Shown here: positions 1 to 8,442 of the stretch, piece by piece
Layout of the letters: the number at the start of each line of letters is the position of its first letter
Position numbering within the stretch: the stretch's first letter is position 1
NCBI GenBank assembly: GCA_019187225.1
Contig: JABAQQ010000026.1
Coordinates: 150,192 to 214,191, forward strand
DNA: 64,000 nt
Reading direction: 5' to 3'
From: Saprospiraceae bacterium
Lineage (GTDB): Bacteria; Bacteroidota; Bacteroidia; Chitinophagales; Saprospiraceae
Notes under the pieces: model-generated
Seen by the model: the letters and a program-made list of their open reading frames with translations, nothing else
Database searches by the model: none
Told to the model about the DNA's origin: nothing
Made by a program: the position numbers and the translations under genes

Positions 1-2
1 TT

Positions 3-344
3 TCCGGGCAGCCTCTTTTTCAAATAAAATCTTCCGATCCATACACCAGCCGTCTGTTGCCGAGGTCGCTGGGCATCTCTTCCACCGGCTTGATCGCCGT
101 GACCGGCGGGGCCGACAACCGCCGCGCGTTCGCGCAAATGCTGGACGGAAATGGCGCAGGCAGATGGTCGAAAGCCTACGGCCCTACGGATCATACGCAT
201 TTTGACGATTTTGTCTTCACTCCTTCGGGCAATATCATCGCCCTGATGAATCACCCTTCCGGCGGAGCCGAACGCATCAATATTTATTCGCTGGATACCA
301 ACGGCGTTGTGCTCTGGGAAAAACATGGACAGTGCCCGACATAG
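3..344 (+). CDS. T9SS surface protein, N-terminal part (5' partial, upstream of a frameshift)
   Basis: This frame is open from the left window edge, so the gene begins outside. It encodes repeats of a beta-propeller type in which each blade ends in a pattern like GxxLWxK (here GVVLWEK). The frame ends shortly after an A5 run at 319-323. Adding one A there joins it in frame with the following segment and gives the natural continuation EKTWTVPDIEYQRLEAI. I therefore read this and the next feature as one gene interrupted by a single-base deletion, or by a homopolymer sequencing or assembly error. The TTG at 57 is an internal codon, not a start. Confidence 0.6.
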   Translation, partial: SGQPLFQIKSSDPYTSRLLPRSLGISSTGLIAVTGGADNRRAFAQMLDGNGAGRWSKAYGPTDHTHFDDFVFTPSGNIIALMNHPSGGAERINIYSLDTNGVVLWEKHGQCPT

Positions 345-1777
345 AGTACCAGCGATTGGAGGCCATCGAGGCGGTTCCCGGCGGCTATATTGCGGTAGGT
401 TATGCCAATGATACCGAATCCAGCGACGGGAAAGGTATTATTCTTAAAATAGACGAATCGGGCACCTTGCTGTGGCACCGGATTATTGAAACAGGCGTGA
501 CGCTTTACATGTATGATTTTTGTACCGACGAAGCAGGGAATTCGTATCTGCCCGCTCAGGTGTACAACTCGCACAATGTCACGGTATTCAAATTTTCGCC
601 GGACGGAGATTTGATATGGGTACGATATTTTGATGCTCCTGACGATGATAATGGGATTCTGCTATTCCCTTCTATAGGTACCAATGGCGACGTCTTGCTG
701 GCTGGCCAGTATGTCGCTTATGCTGGCTCTACTGCTGAATATTTCGGCTGGGCCGTCAACATTGACCGCGAAACCGGAAATATTCGCTGGTCAAAAAAAT
801 ACCAGTCCGTGAACGAATCGGCTCGTTTTAATAAAATAATTCCGCTAAAAAACGGTCATTGGCTGGTGAGTATGTCTAACCCGGGACCCGATTCCACCTG
901 TGTTTTTAAAGCGCATTTGCTTGAATTGGATGCCACCGGGCAAGTATTGTGGGCAAAAAAATATGCTGCCCGAACGATATTTGATTTTGTGGATTTGCCG
1001 GGCGGGCAACTTCTGTTGCTGGCAAGTTGGCCCGACAACGACCGCACGGCAATGGCCATCATGAAAACCGACGCGCAGGGTTTTTTCCCTGGCTGTTGTT
1101 CGCCGGACTCGGTGGAGGTTTCCGTTGCGGATGCCAATGTGCTGCAAAGCAATGGAACCATTGACATCAGCCAATCCCTGCAACTATGGGCACAGGGTAT
1201 TTATGAATACGATTACAACCTGGAGATCAGCCCGCTTTGCGATAAAAAGGCTGAGTTTGAATTGCCTGCTCCATCCATTTGCGCAGGTGCTTATCTCGCC
1301 GGTTTGAACGTAAAAAAACACATAGAATGTGCGGATTATCGGTGGACCATTGAAGGGGGCATTCCCGCGGAGAGCCATTTTTTATACCTCGATTCCGTTC
1401 AGTTTTGCGTTCCCGGCTCTTACAACATCACCCTTCAGATAGACCCTGAAAAGTGCAACGAAAGCCAAACGGAAGTCCTGGAAGTTAAAAATTGCGGTTT
1501 TTTCGAACCCAACGCTTTTACGCCCAATGGCGACGACGTCAACGATTTGTTCCGGCTGCCCGTTTGCTCCGATGTGGAAGACTATTCTTTTTATGTGTAC
1601 AACCGCTGGGGTGAACCGGTTTTTCACTCCACTATACCCAATGCTGCCTGGGACGGCACCCACAACGGACAACCCCTTGCGTCGGATGTGTATGTCTGGC
1701 GGATGCAATACCGGGCGGTTGAAAACGGGCAGGAGGCACCGGTGAAACGGAAAGGGGAGGTGGCGTTGTTGCGGTGA
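332..1777 (+). CDS. T9SS-secreted surface protein with gliding-motility-type (type B) C-terminal domain
   Basis: This is the C-terminal part of the frameshifted gene above. Repeated motifs such as GTLLWHR, GDLIWVRYF, NIRWSKKY and GQVLWAKKY suggest a beta-propeller or delta-60-like region (about residues 1-260). A PKD-like segment follows. The last ~90 residues contain FxPNAFTPNGDDVNDxF and YNRWGEPVF with a WDGTHNGQ element. That is the gliding motility-associated C-terminal domain of type B T9SS cargo (TIGR04131-like), so the protein is probably exported and attached to, or released from, the cell surface. The ATG at 332 lies inside the coding sequence and is not the true start. Ligand and function are unknown. 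Confidence 0.8.
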   Translation: MPDIEYQRLEAIEAVPGGYIAVGYANDTESSDGKGIILKIDESGTLLWHRIIETGVTLYMYDFCTDEAGNSYLPAQVYNSHNVTVFKFSPDGDLIWVRYFDAPDDDNGILLFPSIGTNGDVLLAGQYVAYAGSTAEYFGWAVNIDRETGNIRWSKKYQSVNESARFNKIIPLKNGHWLVSMSNPGPDSTCVFKAHLLELDATGQVLWAKKYAARTIFDFVDLPGGQLLLLASWPDNDRTAMAIMKTDAQGFFPGCCSPDSVEVSVADANVLQSNGTIDISQSLQLWAQGIYEYDYNLEISPLCDKKAEFELPAPSICAGAYLAGLNVKKHIECADYRWTIEGGIPAESHFLYLDSVQFCVPGSYNITLQIDPEKCNESQTEVLEVKNCGFFEPNAFTPNGDDVNDLFRLPVCSDVEDYSFYVYNRWGEPVFHSTIPNAAWDGTHNGQPLASDVYVWRMQYRAVENGQEAPVKRKGEVALLR

Positions 1778-1808
1778 AGATACTAAATGAAGTGAAGTGC
1801 CTCATTGC

Positions 1809-2798
1809 TTAGGAGTGCGTAACCTTCGGCTCTAGTTGACCTGCTTGCTCGATCCAACTTTCTACTTCATTCAAATGCGGCGCTCGACCAGCGTAATTGT
1901 CTTGAGCGTTGATTTCAATGAGTCTGGCGTGGAGACTTGCTGCATTCCGGGTGCGAAGTTCTTTCATCGTGTTTACGCCGGCTTTTTCAAGCAGATCGGA
2001 GAATTCTGCCTCGATGCCCTTAATACGGAATAGATCGGCCATATTGACCCAGCGGAGGATGTGTGCCTCGCTAATTCCGGTTTTGACGGCAATCTCTTGG
2101 CGACCTTTTTTAGATGCGCCTAGTTCAAGTAGTTCTTCTACACTACTGATTCCAAGTTTGTCTTGAAGTATCGTAGCATAGGAAGGTCCGATACCTTCGA
2201 TGTCTATCAATTTTGTGGATTTCTTTGTGTACTGGGCAACATTTGTGTCGCTATCAGCTACCTGGCTTGATAGTTCAGGGGTGTGCGGATAAACGTGAAT
2301 CTTTTTTTGAGCAGCGGATTTTTCCAAAAAGTGTTGAATTTTGGGTAGATTCAAACAGAGTTCTGCTTCAAAAAAACTCTCTGCAGTTGGAAGATATTCT
2401 TTTGATAATTCAGCCACCTTTTTGCTTTCTACCTTGTTGAGTTTCATATCACCATTCATGTTCACGATTCGAACAGTGGCCGGGTTGTTCAACCAAAGCA
2501 GGTCTTCGTTGGTCAGTTTTCCTTCCAAATAAAGTTGCAAAGCACGATGCGAAACGGGATACAGCAACCAGCGATGAAAACCCTCTTGGACATCCACCCA
2601 ATGCAGTAAAAAAAGGTCGCCGGAGGTTTTTTCTTCGAACAAAGAAATCAACGCGCCTTCGAACCATTCGAGGTCGCCGATGCGTTCGAAGATTTCATTG
2701 CCAATTTTAAAAGTGCCGATGGAGCGTTCCATATCATTGCTTGATAATGGGTTCGATGTTTTCGATTTTTTGCTGAAAATCGCATCCAATATACTCAT
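1809..2798 (-). CDS. DUF4332 (helix-hairpin-helix) protein with extra N-terminal domain
   Basis: A 329-residue protein. The C-terminal ~130 residues (from LIDIEGIGPSYA) are a DUF4332 domain made of helix-hairpin-helix motifs. They are very close to the free-standing DUF4332 gene at 35795-36202, sharing motifs such as HILRWVNMADLFRIKGI and KELRTRNAA. The N-terminal ~190 residues are not recognised; they are charged and soluble in character. The start at 2798 (MSILDAIFSKK) overlaps the preceding gene by 65 bases. An ATG at 2732, one base after that gene's stop, is a plausible alternative (307 residues). HhH domains often bind DNA or proteins non-specifically; the actual role is unknown. Confidence 0.75.
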   Translation of the reverse strand: MSILDAIFSKKSKTSNPLSSNDMERSIGTFKIGNEIFERIGDLEWFEGALISLFEEKTSGDLFLLHWVDVQEGFHRWLLYPVSHRALQLYLEGKLTNEDLLWLNNPATVRIVNMNGDMKLNKVESKKVAELSKEYLPTAESFFEAELCLNLPKIQHFLEKSAAQKKIHVYPHTPELSSQVADSDTNVAQYTKKSTKLIDIEGIGPSYATILQDKLGISSVEELLELGASKKGRQEIAVKTGISEAHILRWVNMADLFRIKGIEAEFSDLLEKAGVNTMKELRTRNAASLHARLIEINAQDNYAGRAPHLNEVESWIEQAGQLEPKVTHS

Positions 2799-3165
2799 GA
2801 AATGTGAAATGCCCGGAATTAGTTTCTTTAGGCACTATAAATGCTCCATCTTCCGGTGAAATGGAGATAGTCGCAATATGTTCCCCTACAGTTTTTGCGA
2901 AAGAAGGTGACTTGGCAGATATTTTCTGGAAAGTTAGTCTCGCTTTATTCTTTTCTGTGAAGAACGAAAGTCCCAGCGCTTTACATCGGGTATCATCATC
3001 TTCAAATTTTCGGGAGGGATATATTAACTGAACTGGTTTAAAATTGTCAGGGTGATTTTGGGCATGAACAAACCGGAACGCTGTTACTGAAATTTCACGG
3101 TAACCAGAAGGAGGGCAGTTTGGAACCAGGTCGAGCAAAGATTGATATTTGAAAACAGGTTTCAT
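2734..3165 (-). CDS. hypothetical protein, 143 residues
   Basis: Not recognised. A soluble, mixed alpha/beta-looking protein with no signal peptide or membrane segment. It lies directly upstream of the DUF4332 fusion gene and overlaps it by 65 bases if that gene starts at 2798, so the two are probably co-transcribed. The region upstream (3166-3218) is AT-rich and shared with the divergently transcribed fumC. Confidence 0.6.
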   Translation of the reverse strand: MKPVFKYQSLLDLVPNCPPSGYREISVTAFRFVHAQNHPDNFKPVQLIYPSRKFEDDDTRCKALGLSFFTEKNKARLTFQKISAKSPSFAKTVGEHIATISISPEDGAFIVPKETNSGHFTFHEYIGCDFQQKIENIEPIIKQ

Positions 3166-3218
3166 CCAGTTTATTAAAGTCTAAAAATTTTTACAAAGAT
3201 AAGGGATTCGACAAATTT

Positions 3219-3226
3219 TACCTTTG
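3219..3226 (+). promoter_or_regulatory. Bacteroidota -7 box upstream of fumC
   Basis: TACCTTTG matches the Bacteroidota -7 consensus TAnnTTTG and lies 44 bases before the fumC ATG. A clear -33 TTTG is not visible at the expected distance. Confidence 0.4.
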
Positions 3227-3270
3227 CCCCATCCGCATCACCAAATCCACAACTCAACAAATCCACATCA

Positions 3271-4665
3271 ATGGACTATCGCATCGAAAAAGACACCATG
3301 GGCAAAGTGCAGGTGCCTGCCCACGTCTATTGGGGCGCGCAGACGCAGCGCTCCATCGAGAATTTTAAAATCGCCCGCGACACCAACCGCATGCCCATCG
3401 AGATCATCCGGGCGTTCGCTTACCTGAAAAAAGCCGCCGCGCTCACCAACCTCGAAGCGGGGGTGTTGCCGAAAGAAAAATGCGATCTCATCGGCCGTGT
3501 ATGCGACGAGATTCTGGAGGGGAAATTAGACGACCAGTTCCCGCTCGTGGTGTGGCAAACCGGCTCCGGCACCCAAAGCAACATGAACGCCAACGAGGTG
3601 ATCGCTTACCGCGCCCACGTGCTCAACGGCGGCCAACTCACCGACGAACAAAAATTTGTGCACCCCAACGACGACGTGAACAAGTCGCAATCCTCGAACG
3701 ACACCTTTCCTACGGCCATGCACATCGCGGCCTATAAAATGCTCGTGGAAGTGACGATCCCGGGTATCGAAAAACTGCGCGACACGCTGAAAGCCAAATC
3801 CGAAGCTTTTATGGACGTGGTGAAAATCGGTCGCACGCACTTCATGGACGCCACGCCGCTCACGCTGGGACAGGAGTTTTCGGGCTACGTGGCCCAACTC
3901 GACCACGGCCTGCGGGCCATCCGCAATACGCTGCCACATCTGAGCGAGCTCGCGCTCGGCGGAACGGCAGTCGGCACAGGCATCAACACCCCGAAAGGAT
4001 ATTCCGAAAATGTTGCCCGGCACATCGCAGCGTTGACGGGTTTGCCCTTTGTGACCGCTCCCAACAAATTCGAAGCCCTCGCCGCGCACGACGGCATTGT
4101 GGAGGCCCACGGCGCCCTGAAAACCATCGCCGTCAGCCTGATGAAAATCGCCAACGACGTGCGGATGTTGTCTTCAGGCCCGCGTTCGGGTATCGGGGAG
4201 ATATTTATCCCCGACAACGAACCCGGCTCCAGTATCATGCCGGGCAAAGTGAACCCGACCCAATGCGAGGCACTGACGATGGTGGCCGCCCAGGTCATGG
4301 GCAACGACGTAGCCATCAGCATCGGCGGTTCCAACGGCCACTTCGAACTCAACGTATTCAAGCCGGTGATGATCTACAACTTCCTGCACTCTGCGCGGCT
4401 CATCGGCGAAGCCTGCGTGTCGTTCAACGACAAATGCGCGGGCGGTATCGAGCCAATACGCGAGAATATCGCGAAACACGTGAACAACTCGCTGATGCTG
4501 GTGACGGCATTGAACACGAAAATCGGATATTACAAAGCCGCTGAAATCGCGCAAAAAGCGCATAAAGAAGGCCTTACCCTAAAAGAATCGGCGCTGGCGC
4601 TGGGCTATCTCACGGCCGAAGAGTTCGATCAATGGGTAAAGCCTGAGGATATGGTGGGAAGGTGA
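3271..4665 (+). CDS. fumC: class II fumarate hydratase
   Basis: A full-length (464-residue) class II fumarase. It interconverts fumarate and L-malate in the TCA cycle in the cytosol. Family motifs are all present: [40 protein letters not shown] (with the active-site His of the GRTH motif) and the fumarase/aspartase signature [11 protein letters not shown]. The start ATGGACTATCGC at 3271 gives the usual family N-terminus. The gene stands alone, with its own -7 box upstream. No iron-sulfur (class I) fumarase is seen here. Confidence 0.97.
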   Translation: MDYRIEKDTMGKVQVPAHVYWGAQTQRSIENFKIARDTNRMPIEIIRAFAYLKKAAALTNLEAGVLPKEKCDLIGRVCDEILEGKLDDQFPLVVWQTGSGTQSNMNANEVIAYRAHVLNGGQLTDEQKFVHPNDDVNKSQSSNDTFPTAMHIAAYKMLVEVTIPGIEKLRDTLKAKSEAFMDVVKIGRTHFMDATPLTLGQEFSGYVAQLDHGLRAIRNTLPHLSELALGGTAVGTGINTPKGYSENVARHIAALTGLPFVTAPNKFEALAAHDGIVEAHGALKTIAVSLMKIANDVRMLSSGPRSGIGEIFIPDNEPGSSIMPGKVNPTQCEALTMVAAQVMGNDVAISIGGSNGHFELNVFKPVMIYNFLHSARLIGEACVSFNDKCAGGIEPIRENIAKHVNNSLMLVTALNTKIGYYKAAEIAQKAHKEGLTLKESALALGYLTAEEFDQWVKPEDMVGR

Positions 4666-4715
4666 AGTGACACGAGAGGCGAAAATATCTCATGCTTAGA
4701 ATTAACACCGTTCCT

Positions 4716-4931
4716 ATGAAGTATTTCCTCCACTTACTTCTTGTTTGCTTGTTTTACACAAACAATCTGAAAGGCCAGTACCCACACCAATTATCGTTTG
4801 ACTCGTTGGAGCCAACCGTTCTCTTAAAATCGCTTTTCACTTCGTCGGTAGTGATAAAGAATAAGTCTGGCAGGTTGATGGCGCAGTGGAAACCGAGCTT
4901 TGCGGGAATCTTTGTTGAAGAGAAAAAATGA
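4716..4931 (+). CDS. short exported protein or gene remnant
   Basis: A 71-residue frame starting at MKYFLHLLLVCLF, which looks like a signal peptide (hydrophobic core, then LKGQ). The mature part is only about 50 residues and resembles no family I know. It sits between fumC and the WD40 gene without overlap. It may be a small secreted protein or the 5' remnant of a longer gene; coding status is uncertain. Confidence 0.35.
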   Translation: MKYFLHLLLVCLFYTNNLKGQYPHQLSFDSLEPTVLLKSLFTSSVVIKNKSGRLMAQWKPSFAGIFVEEKK

Positions 4932-4978
4932 GTGTTTGGGGTGACACCTCATCTACTGCTTAATTACTCCCGTCAATC

Positions 4979-5896
4979 GTGCAAATTGAAAAAATCCACA
5001 CCTGTACCGGCCATCGCGCGGCCGTTTATGCCCTCGCCACCGGCAAAGATGAACGGCATTTCCTCTCTGCCGGCGGCGACGGTTGGGTGGTGGAGTGGAA
5101 CCTCGACGACCCGGAAACGGGGCAACTGGTAGCATCGGTCGAGACGCAGGTTTTTTCGCTTTGTGCCCTCGATGCCAATCGTTTGGTGGCGGGCAACATG
5201 AACGGCGGCGTGCATTGGATTGACAGGAACGATCCGGAGAAGACACGCAATATCCGGCATCACAATAAGGGTGTTTACCATATATTGGACACGGGTAAGT
5301 GGGTATTCACTGCTGGCGGCGACGGCATCCTTACCCGCTGGAACCGCGAGTCTGGCAGCAGCGTGGAGAGTTTTCAATTGTCCAACCAGGCGTTGCGGGC
5401 GATTGCTTTTTCCTATAAAAGAAAAGAACTGGCCGTCGGCGCAAGCGACAATTCGATTTACTTCCTCGATGTGGAAACACTTGAACTGAAAGGCATTTTG
5501 AAAGACGCGCATGCCAATTCCATTTTCACAGTTGTTTATTCCCCTGACAGCCAATACCTTTTGAGTGGGGGACGCGATGCCCTGCTGAAAGTATGGGAGT
5601 TGGAAAATCCGCAATCCGAGATCCCTTATCTTTCTCCGCTTTCTCCCGAACATCCCGCGCATTTATTCACTGTCAACCACATCGTTTTTTCCTCCGACGG
5701 CCGGCTCTTCGCCACCGCCAGCCGCGACAAAACGCTGAAGATATGGGATGCACACACCTTCCGACTGCTAAAAGTGATAGATACGATCCGCTACGGCGGG
5801 CATATCAATTCGGTGAACCGGTTGCTGTGGCTGCCCGGTTGCTTAGTGTCGTGCAGTGATGACCGGACGATGATGTTGTGGCGTGTGGTTAATTGA
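4979..5896 (+). CDS. WD40 repeat protein
   Basis: A 305-residue protein made almost entirely of WD40 blades, with recurring GH and WD-type dipeptides (DGWVVEWNL, DGILTRWNR, DALLKVWEL, DKTLKIWD, DRTMMLWR). About seven blades would form one propeller. No signal peptide is present, so it is probably a cytosolic scaffold; partners are unknown. The start is a GTG at 4979. Around 5606-5623 the sequence contains a short copy of the GGATTGC-type repeat seen elsewhere (encoding ENPQSEI), inside a long inter-blade loop. The stop codon overlaps the end of the convergent gpmI fragment. Confidence 0.9.
   Translation: MQIEKIHTCTGHRAAVYALATGKDERHFLSAGGDGWVVEWNLDDPETGQLVASVETQVFSLCALDANRLVAGNMNGGVHWIDRNDPEKTRNIRHHNKGVYHILDTGKWVFTAGGDGILTRWNRESGSSVESFQLSNQALRAIAFSYKRKELAVGASDNSIYFLDVETLELKGILKDAHANSIFTVVYSPDSQYLLSGGRDALLKVWELENPQSEIPYLSPLSPEHPAHLFTVNHIVFSSDGRLFATASRDKTLKIWDAHTFRLLKVIDTIRYGGHINSVNRLLWLPGCLVSCSDDRTMMLWRVVN
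5606..5623. repeat. short GGATTGC-type unit inside the WD40 gene
   Basis: AATCCGCAATCCGAGATC, the reverse complement of about two units of the GGATTGC/GGATCTC family, encoding NPQSEI in a loop between blades. Confidence 0.4.
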
Positions 5897-6149
5897 TCAA
5901 ACTCCCCCCCGTCATCTCCTTACCCTTTTCCATCCCCATCAGCGCCAGCAAAGTCGGCGCGACATCTGCCAGTCGCCCATTCTTAAGTTTTTCATTTTCA
6001 GTGAGGCGGCGGCTGACGAGAATGCAAGGCACGGGATTTTTCGTGTGTGCGGTGTTGGGCGTCCAGTCTTCGTTGATCATGTAGCCCGAATTGTCGTGGT
6101 TGGCAATGATGAAGCAGGAATAATCGTGCTTGAGCGCGAGTGGGATGAT
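5889..6149 (-). pseudogene. duplicated 3' end of gpmI (fragment)
   Basis: On the minus strand this stretch encodes the last ~86 residues of 2,3-bisphosphoglycerate-independent phosphoglycerate mutase, ending in its own stop codon (TAA at 5889-5891). By eye it matches 71 of 86 residues of the intact gpmI C-terminus (6885-7145). Homology begins immediately after the antitoxin stop codon. The metal-binding DHGNSD of the intact enzyme reads NHDNSG here. There is no start codon or upstream domain, so it cannot make an enzyme. Together with gpmI it flanks the toxin-antitoxin pair as a direct repeat. Confidence 0.9.
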
Positions 6150-6151
6150 TT

Positions 6152-6502
6152 TTACGCCATTTCCAAGTCAGTATCAAGCATTTGCACCTGAAAATGTACT
6201 TTTGCCTGAAGCGCATTGAACACGCGCAGGACGGTTTCAATCGTCACGTTGCTGGCGTTGCGTTCCAATTTTGAGATTTGGGCTTTTTGCACGCCTATCA
6301 ATTGTCCTAATTGCTCCTGCGTCAGGTTGCGTTCCTGTCGGGCGGTTTTTATCATCTCGCCCAAGAGTTCCAGGTTGAGTTCAAACTCATAATTATCTCT
6401 TTGGGGAGTGCCTTTTGCACCAATCATCTCATCTTTGATCTGATCGAGGGTATAAACTTTCAAGGGTTGTTTTTCCATAAATGTCATTTTATTTTTGCTC
6501 AA
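6152..6502 (-). CDS. XRE-family antitoxin (HigA-like)
   Basis: A 116-residue protein with a central helix-turn-helix (about residues 50-105) containing LTQEQLGQLIGVQKAQISKLERNAS, typical of Cro/C1-type (XRE) regulators. It follows the toxin gene (toxin first, antitoxin second), the HigBA order. It probably neutralises the toxin and represses the pair's promoter. Alternative starts at 6487 (MTFMEKQ) and 6478 would remove the 14-base overlap with the toxin gene. Its stop codon abuts the duplicated gpmI tail. Confidence 0.85.
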   Translation of the reverse strand: MSKNKMTFMEKQPLKVYTLDQIKDEMIGAKGTPQRDNYEFELNLELLGEMIKTARQERNLTQEQLGQLIGVQKAQISKLERNASNVTIETVLRVFNALQAKVHFQVQMLDTDLEMA

Positions 6503-6824
6503 AATATTGCCGGCGAAGCTGCTCGGCCTTCAACACTTCTTTTTCAGGCACTTTGTCCGTTTTTTTGGCAAATCCGTGCGTTGCCACCACGAGCGTCCGT
6601 TGCTTATCGGTCTTGTCCCAAAAAGCGAGCAACCGATGTTGCAAGCCATTATACAGCGTCCGGAATTCCCAAATTTCTCCGGCGAGCTTTTTAAACAACT
6701 TGGGGTCATTCAAAACTTTTGCCTTGTCAATGTTGAAGATGATTTTCTCTCTTGTTTTTTGGTTAAGTCCCAAGAGATATTCCCGTGCTTCACCCAGAAA
6801 AAGAACTTCAAATTTTTCATTCAT
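6489..6824 (-). CDS. RelE/HigB-type toxin (phage Gp49-like family)
   Basis: A toxin-like protein of 111 residues when started at MNEKFEVLFLGEAREYL (ATG at 6824). The longer frame from 6878 adds 18 residues, but a -7 box (TATCTTTG, 6845-6852) would then lie inside the gene, so 6824 is preferred. Features typical of the RelE/ParE superfamily, HigB/Gp49 branch: an early helix pair, then ELR-like GEIWEFRTLYNGLQHRLLAFW and a basic VVATHGFAKKTDKVP segment. It is predicted to be an mRNA interferase acting at the ribosome, inhibited by the adjacent XRE protein. Confidence 0.85.
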   Translation of the reverse strand: MNEKFEVLFLGEAREYLLGLNQKTREKIIFNIDKAKVLNDPKLFKKLAGEIWEFRTLYNGLQHRLLAFWDKTDKQRTLVVATHGFAKKTDKVPEKEVLKAEQLRRQYFEQK

Positions 6825-6844
6825 CAGGTGGGATTTTGCAATGG

Positions 6845-6852
6845 CAAAGATA
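6845..6852 (-). promoter_or_regulatory. -7 box for the toxin-antitoxin pair
   Basis: On the minus strand TATCTTTG matches the Bacteroidota -7 consensus, 20 bases before the preferred toxin start. A TTTG at 6876-6879 lies 23 bases further upstream and could serve as a -33 element. This lets the pair be transcribed independently of gpmI. Confidence 0.5.
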
Positions 6853-6884
6853 AAGAAAGTTTCGTTATATGGAAACAAAAAAAA

Positions 6885-8432
6885 TTACGATACCAAATTC
6901 TCCCCCGTCATCTCCTTCCCCTTCTCCATCCCCATCATTGCCAGCAAGGTTGGCGCCACATCGGCCAAACGTCCATTCTTCAGTCTTTCATTCCCAGAGA
7001 GATGGCGGCTGACGAGGATACACGGTACCGGGTTTTTCGTATGCGCCGTGTTCGGCGTTCCGTCCTCGTTGATCATATAGTCCGAATTGCCATGATCGGC
7101 AATGATAAGACAGGAATAATCGTGTTCGAGCGCGAGCGGTATGATCTGGCTCAGGCACTGATCCACCGTTTCGGCCGCTTTCATGGCGGCTTTGAATACG
7201 CCTGTGTGGCCTACCATATCGGTATTGGCGAAGTTGAGACAGATAAAATCCGGCTCGTTTTCCCGGATATCTTTCATAATGGCGTCGCGGATGTCGGGCG
7301 CGCTCATTTCAGGTTGCAGGTCGTAGGTCGCCACTTTGGGCGAAGGGCATAAGAGGCGGCGCTCCCCTTTGAACGGCTCCTCGCGCCCGCCCGAAAAAAA
7401 GAAGGTGACGTGCGGGTATTTCTCCGTTTCGGCGATGCGCACCTGGGTTTTGCCTGCTTTTTCCAGTATCTCGCCCATCGTCATGCTCACGTCGTCTTTT
7501 TCAAACATCACCTGCACGTTGCGGTACTTATCGTCGTAGCGCGTCATGGTGACGTAGTGCAGCGGGAGGGTGTGCATGTTGTACTCGTGCATGTCCTCCT
7601 GTGTAAGCGCCATAGTGATCTCGCGGCAGCGGTCGGTGCGGAAATTGAAGCAGATGACAGCGTCGTCGGGTTGAATGGTTGATTGCGGATTGCGGATTGC
7701 AGATTGCGGATTGGGGGCGACGAACATGGGCTTCAAAAACTCGTCGGTCACGCCGGCATCGTAACTCTTTCGGATGGCCGAGGGAATATCGGTGACCGCT
7801 TCTCCGATCCCGTTCACGAGCAGATCGTAGGCGAGTTTGACGCGTTCCCAGCGTTTGTCGCGGTCCATGGCGTAGTAGCGCCCGATGACGGAGGCTACTT
7901 TTACGGGTTGATTCTCAATGTGTTTCAATAAGTCCTCCAGAAAACCCGCTCCGCTTTTGGGATCGCAGTCGCGTCCGTCGGTGAAGGCATGGACGAACAC
8001 TTTCCGGTTGCCGTTTTCGGTGGCGATATCGCACAAGGCCTTGAGGTGTTCGATGTGCGAATGCACGCCGCCGTCGCTCACCAGTCCGATAAAATGCACG
8101 GCTTTGCCGTTGGTTTTGGCGTAATCGAGGGCGTCGAGCAGCACTTTGTTGTCGTGCAATTCGCGTTCTCGGACGGCTTTGTTGATGCGCGCCAGTTCCT
8201 GCCATACAATGCGTCCGGCGCCGATGTTGAGGTGGCCGACTTCGGAGTTGCCCATTTGTCCTTCGGGTAGGCCCACATCTTCGCCGTGCGTGACGAGCGT
8301 GCTGTGCGGGTATGTTGACCAAAGATGGTCGAAGAAGGGCGTATTGGCTTGCCGGATGGCGTCGGCTTCGGGTTTCTGGCCGAGGCCCCAGCCGTCGAGG
8401 ATGAGGAGGAAGGCGCGGTGTATATTTCCCAT
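6885..8432 (-). CDS. gpmI: 2,3-bisphosphoglycerate-independent phosphoglycerate mutase
   Basis: A full-length iPGM of 515 residues (alkaline phosphatase superfamily). It converts 3-phosphoglycerate to 2-phosphoglycerate in glycolysis and gluconeogenesis. It carries the N-terminal LDGWG metal site, the catalytic serine region GNSEVGHLNIGAGR, the HSHIEHL and DGRDCDP motifs, and a C-terminal IIADHGNSD metal site. About residues 239-251 (DNA 7681-7716) are an in-frame run of the genome's GGATTGC-type repeat, read as NPQSAIRNPQS, inserted in a surface loop. The ATPase gene ends 10 bases upstream and the toxin gene follows closely, so this housekeeping gene is sandwiched between conflict genes. Confidence 0.96.
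   Translation of the reverse strand: MGNIHRAFLLILDGWGLGQKPEADAIRQANTPFFDHLWSTYPHSTLVTHGEDVGLPEGQMGNSEVGHLNIGAGRIVWQELARINKAVRERELHDNKVLLDALDYAKTNGKAVHFIGLVSDGGVHSHIEHLKALCDIATENGNRKVFVHAFTDGRDCDPKSGAGFLEDLLKHIENQPVKVASVIGRYYAMDRDKRWERVKLAYDLLVNGIGEAVTDIPSAIRKSYDAGVTDEFLKPMFVAPNPQSAIRNPQSTIQPDDAVICFNFRTDRCREITMALTQEDMHEYNMHTLPLHYVTMTRYDDKYRNVQVMFEKDDVSMTMGEILEKAGKTQVRIAETEKYPHVTFFFSGGREEPFKGERRLLCPSPKVATYDLQPEMSAPDIRDAIMKDIRENEPDFICLNFANTDMVGHTGVFKAAMKAAETVDQCLSQIIPLALEHDYSCLIIADHGNSDYMINEDGTPNTAHTKNPVPCILVSRHLSGNERLKNGRLADVAPTLLAMMGMEKGKEMTGENLVS
7681..7716. repeat. GGATTGC-type short tandem repeat inside gpmI
   Basis: About five imperfect copies of a 7-8 base unit (GGATTGC/AGATTGC). Related arrays occur at 27047-27091, 35651-35687 and 40063-40100, all intergenic. 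Here the array is in frame within gpmI. Confidence 0.85.
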
Positions 8433-8442
8433 TGATATGCTC

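Noticed and set aside
4263-4544. Arg-rich frame inside fumC
   Set aside because: Out-of-frame shadow of fumC with typical false-frame composition.
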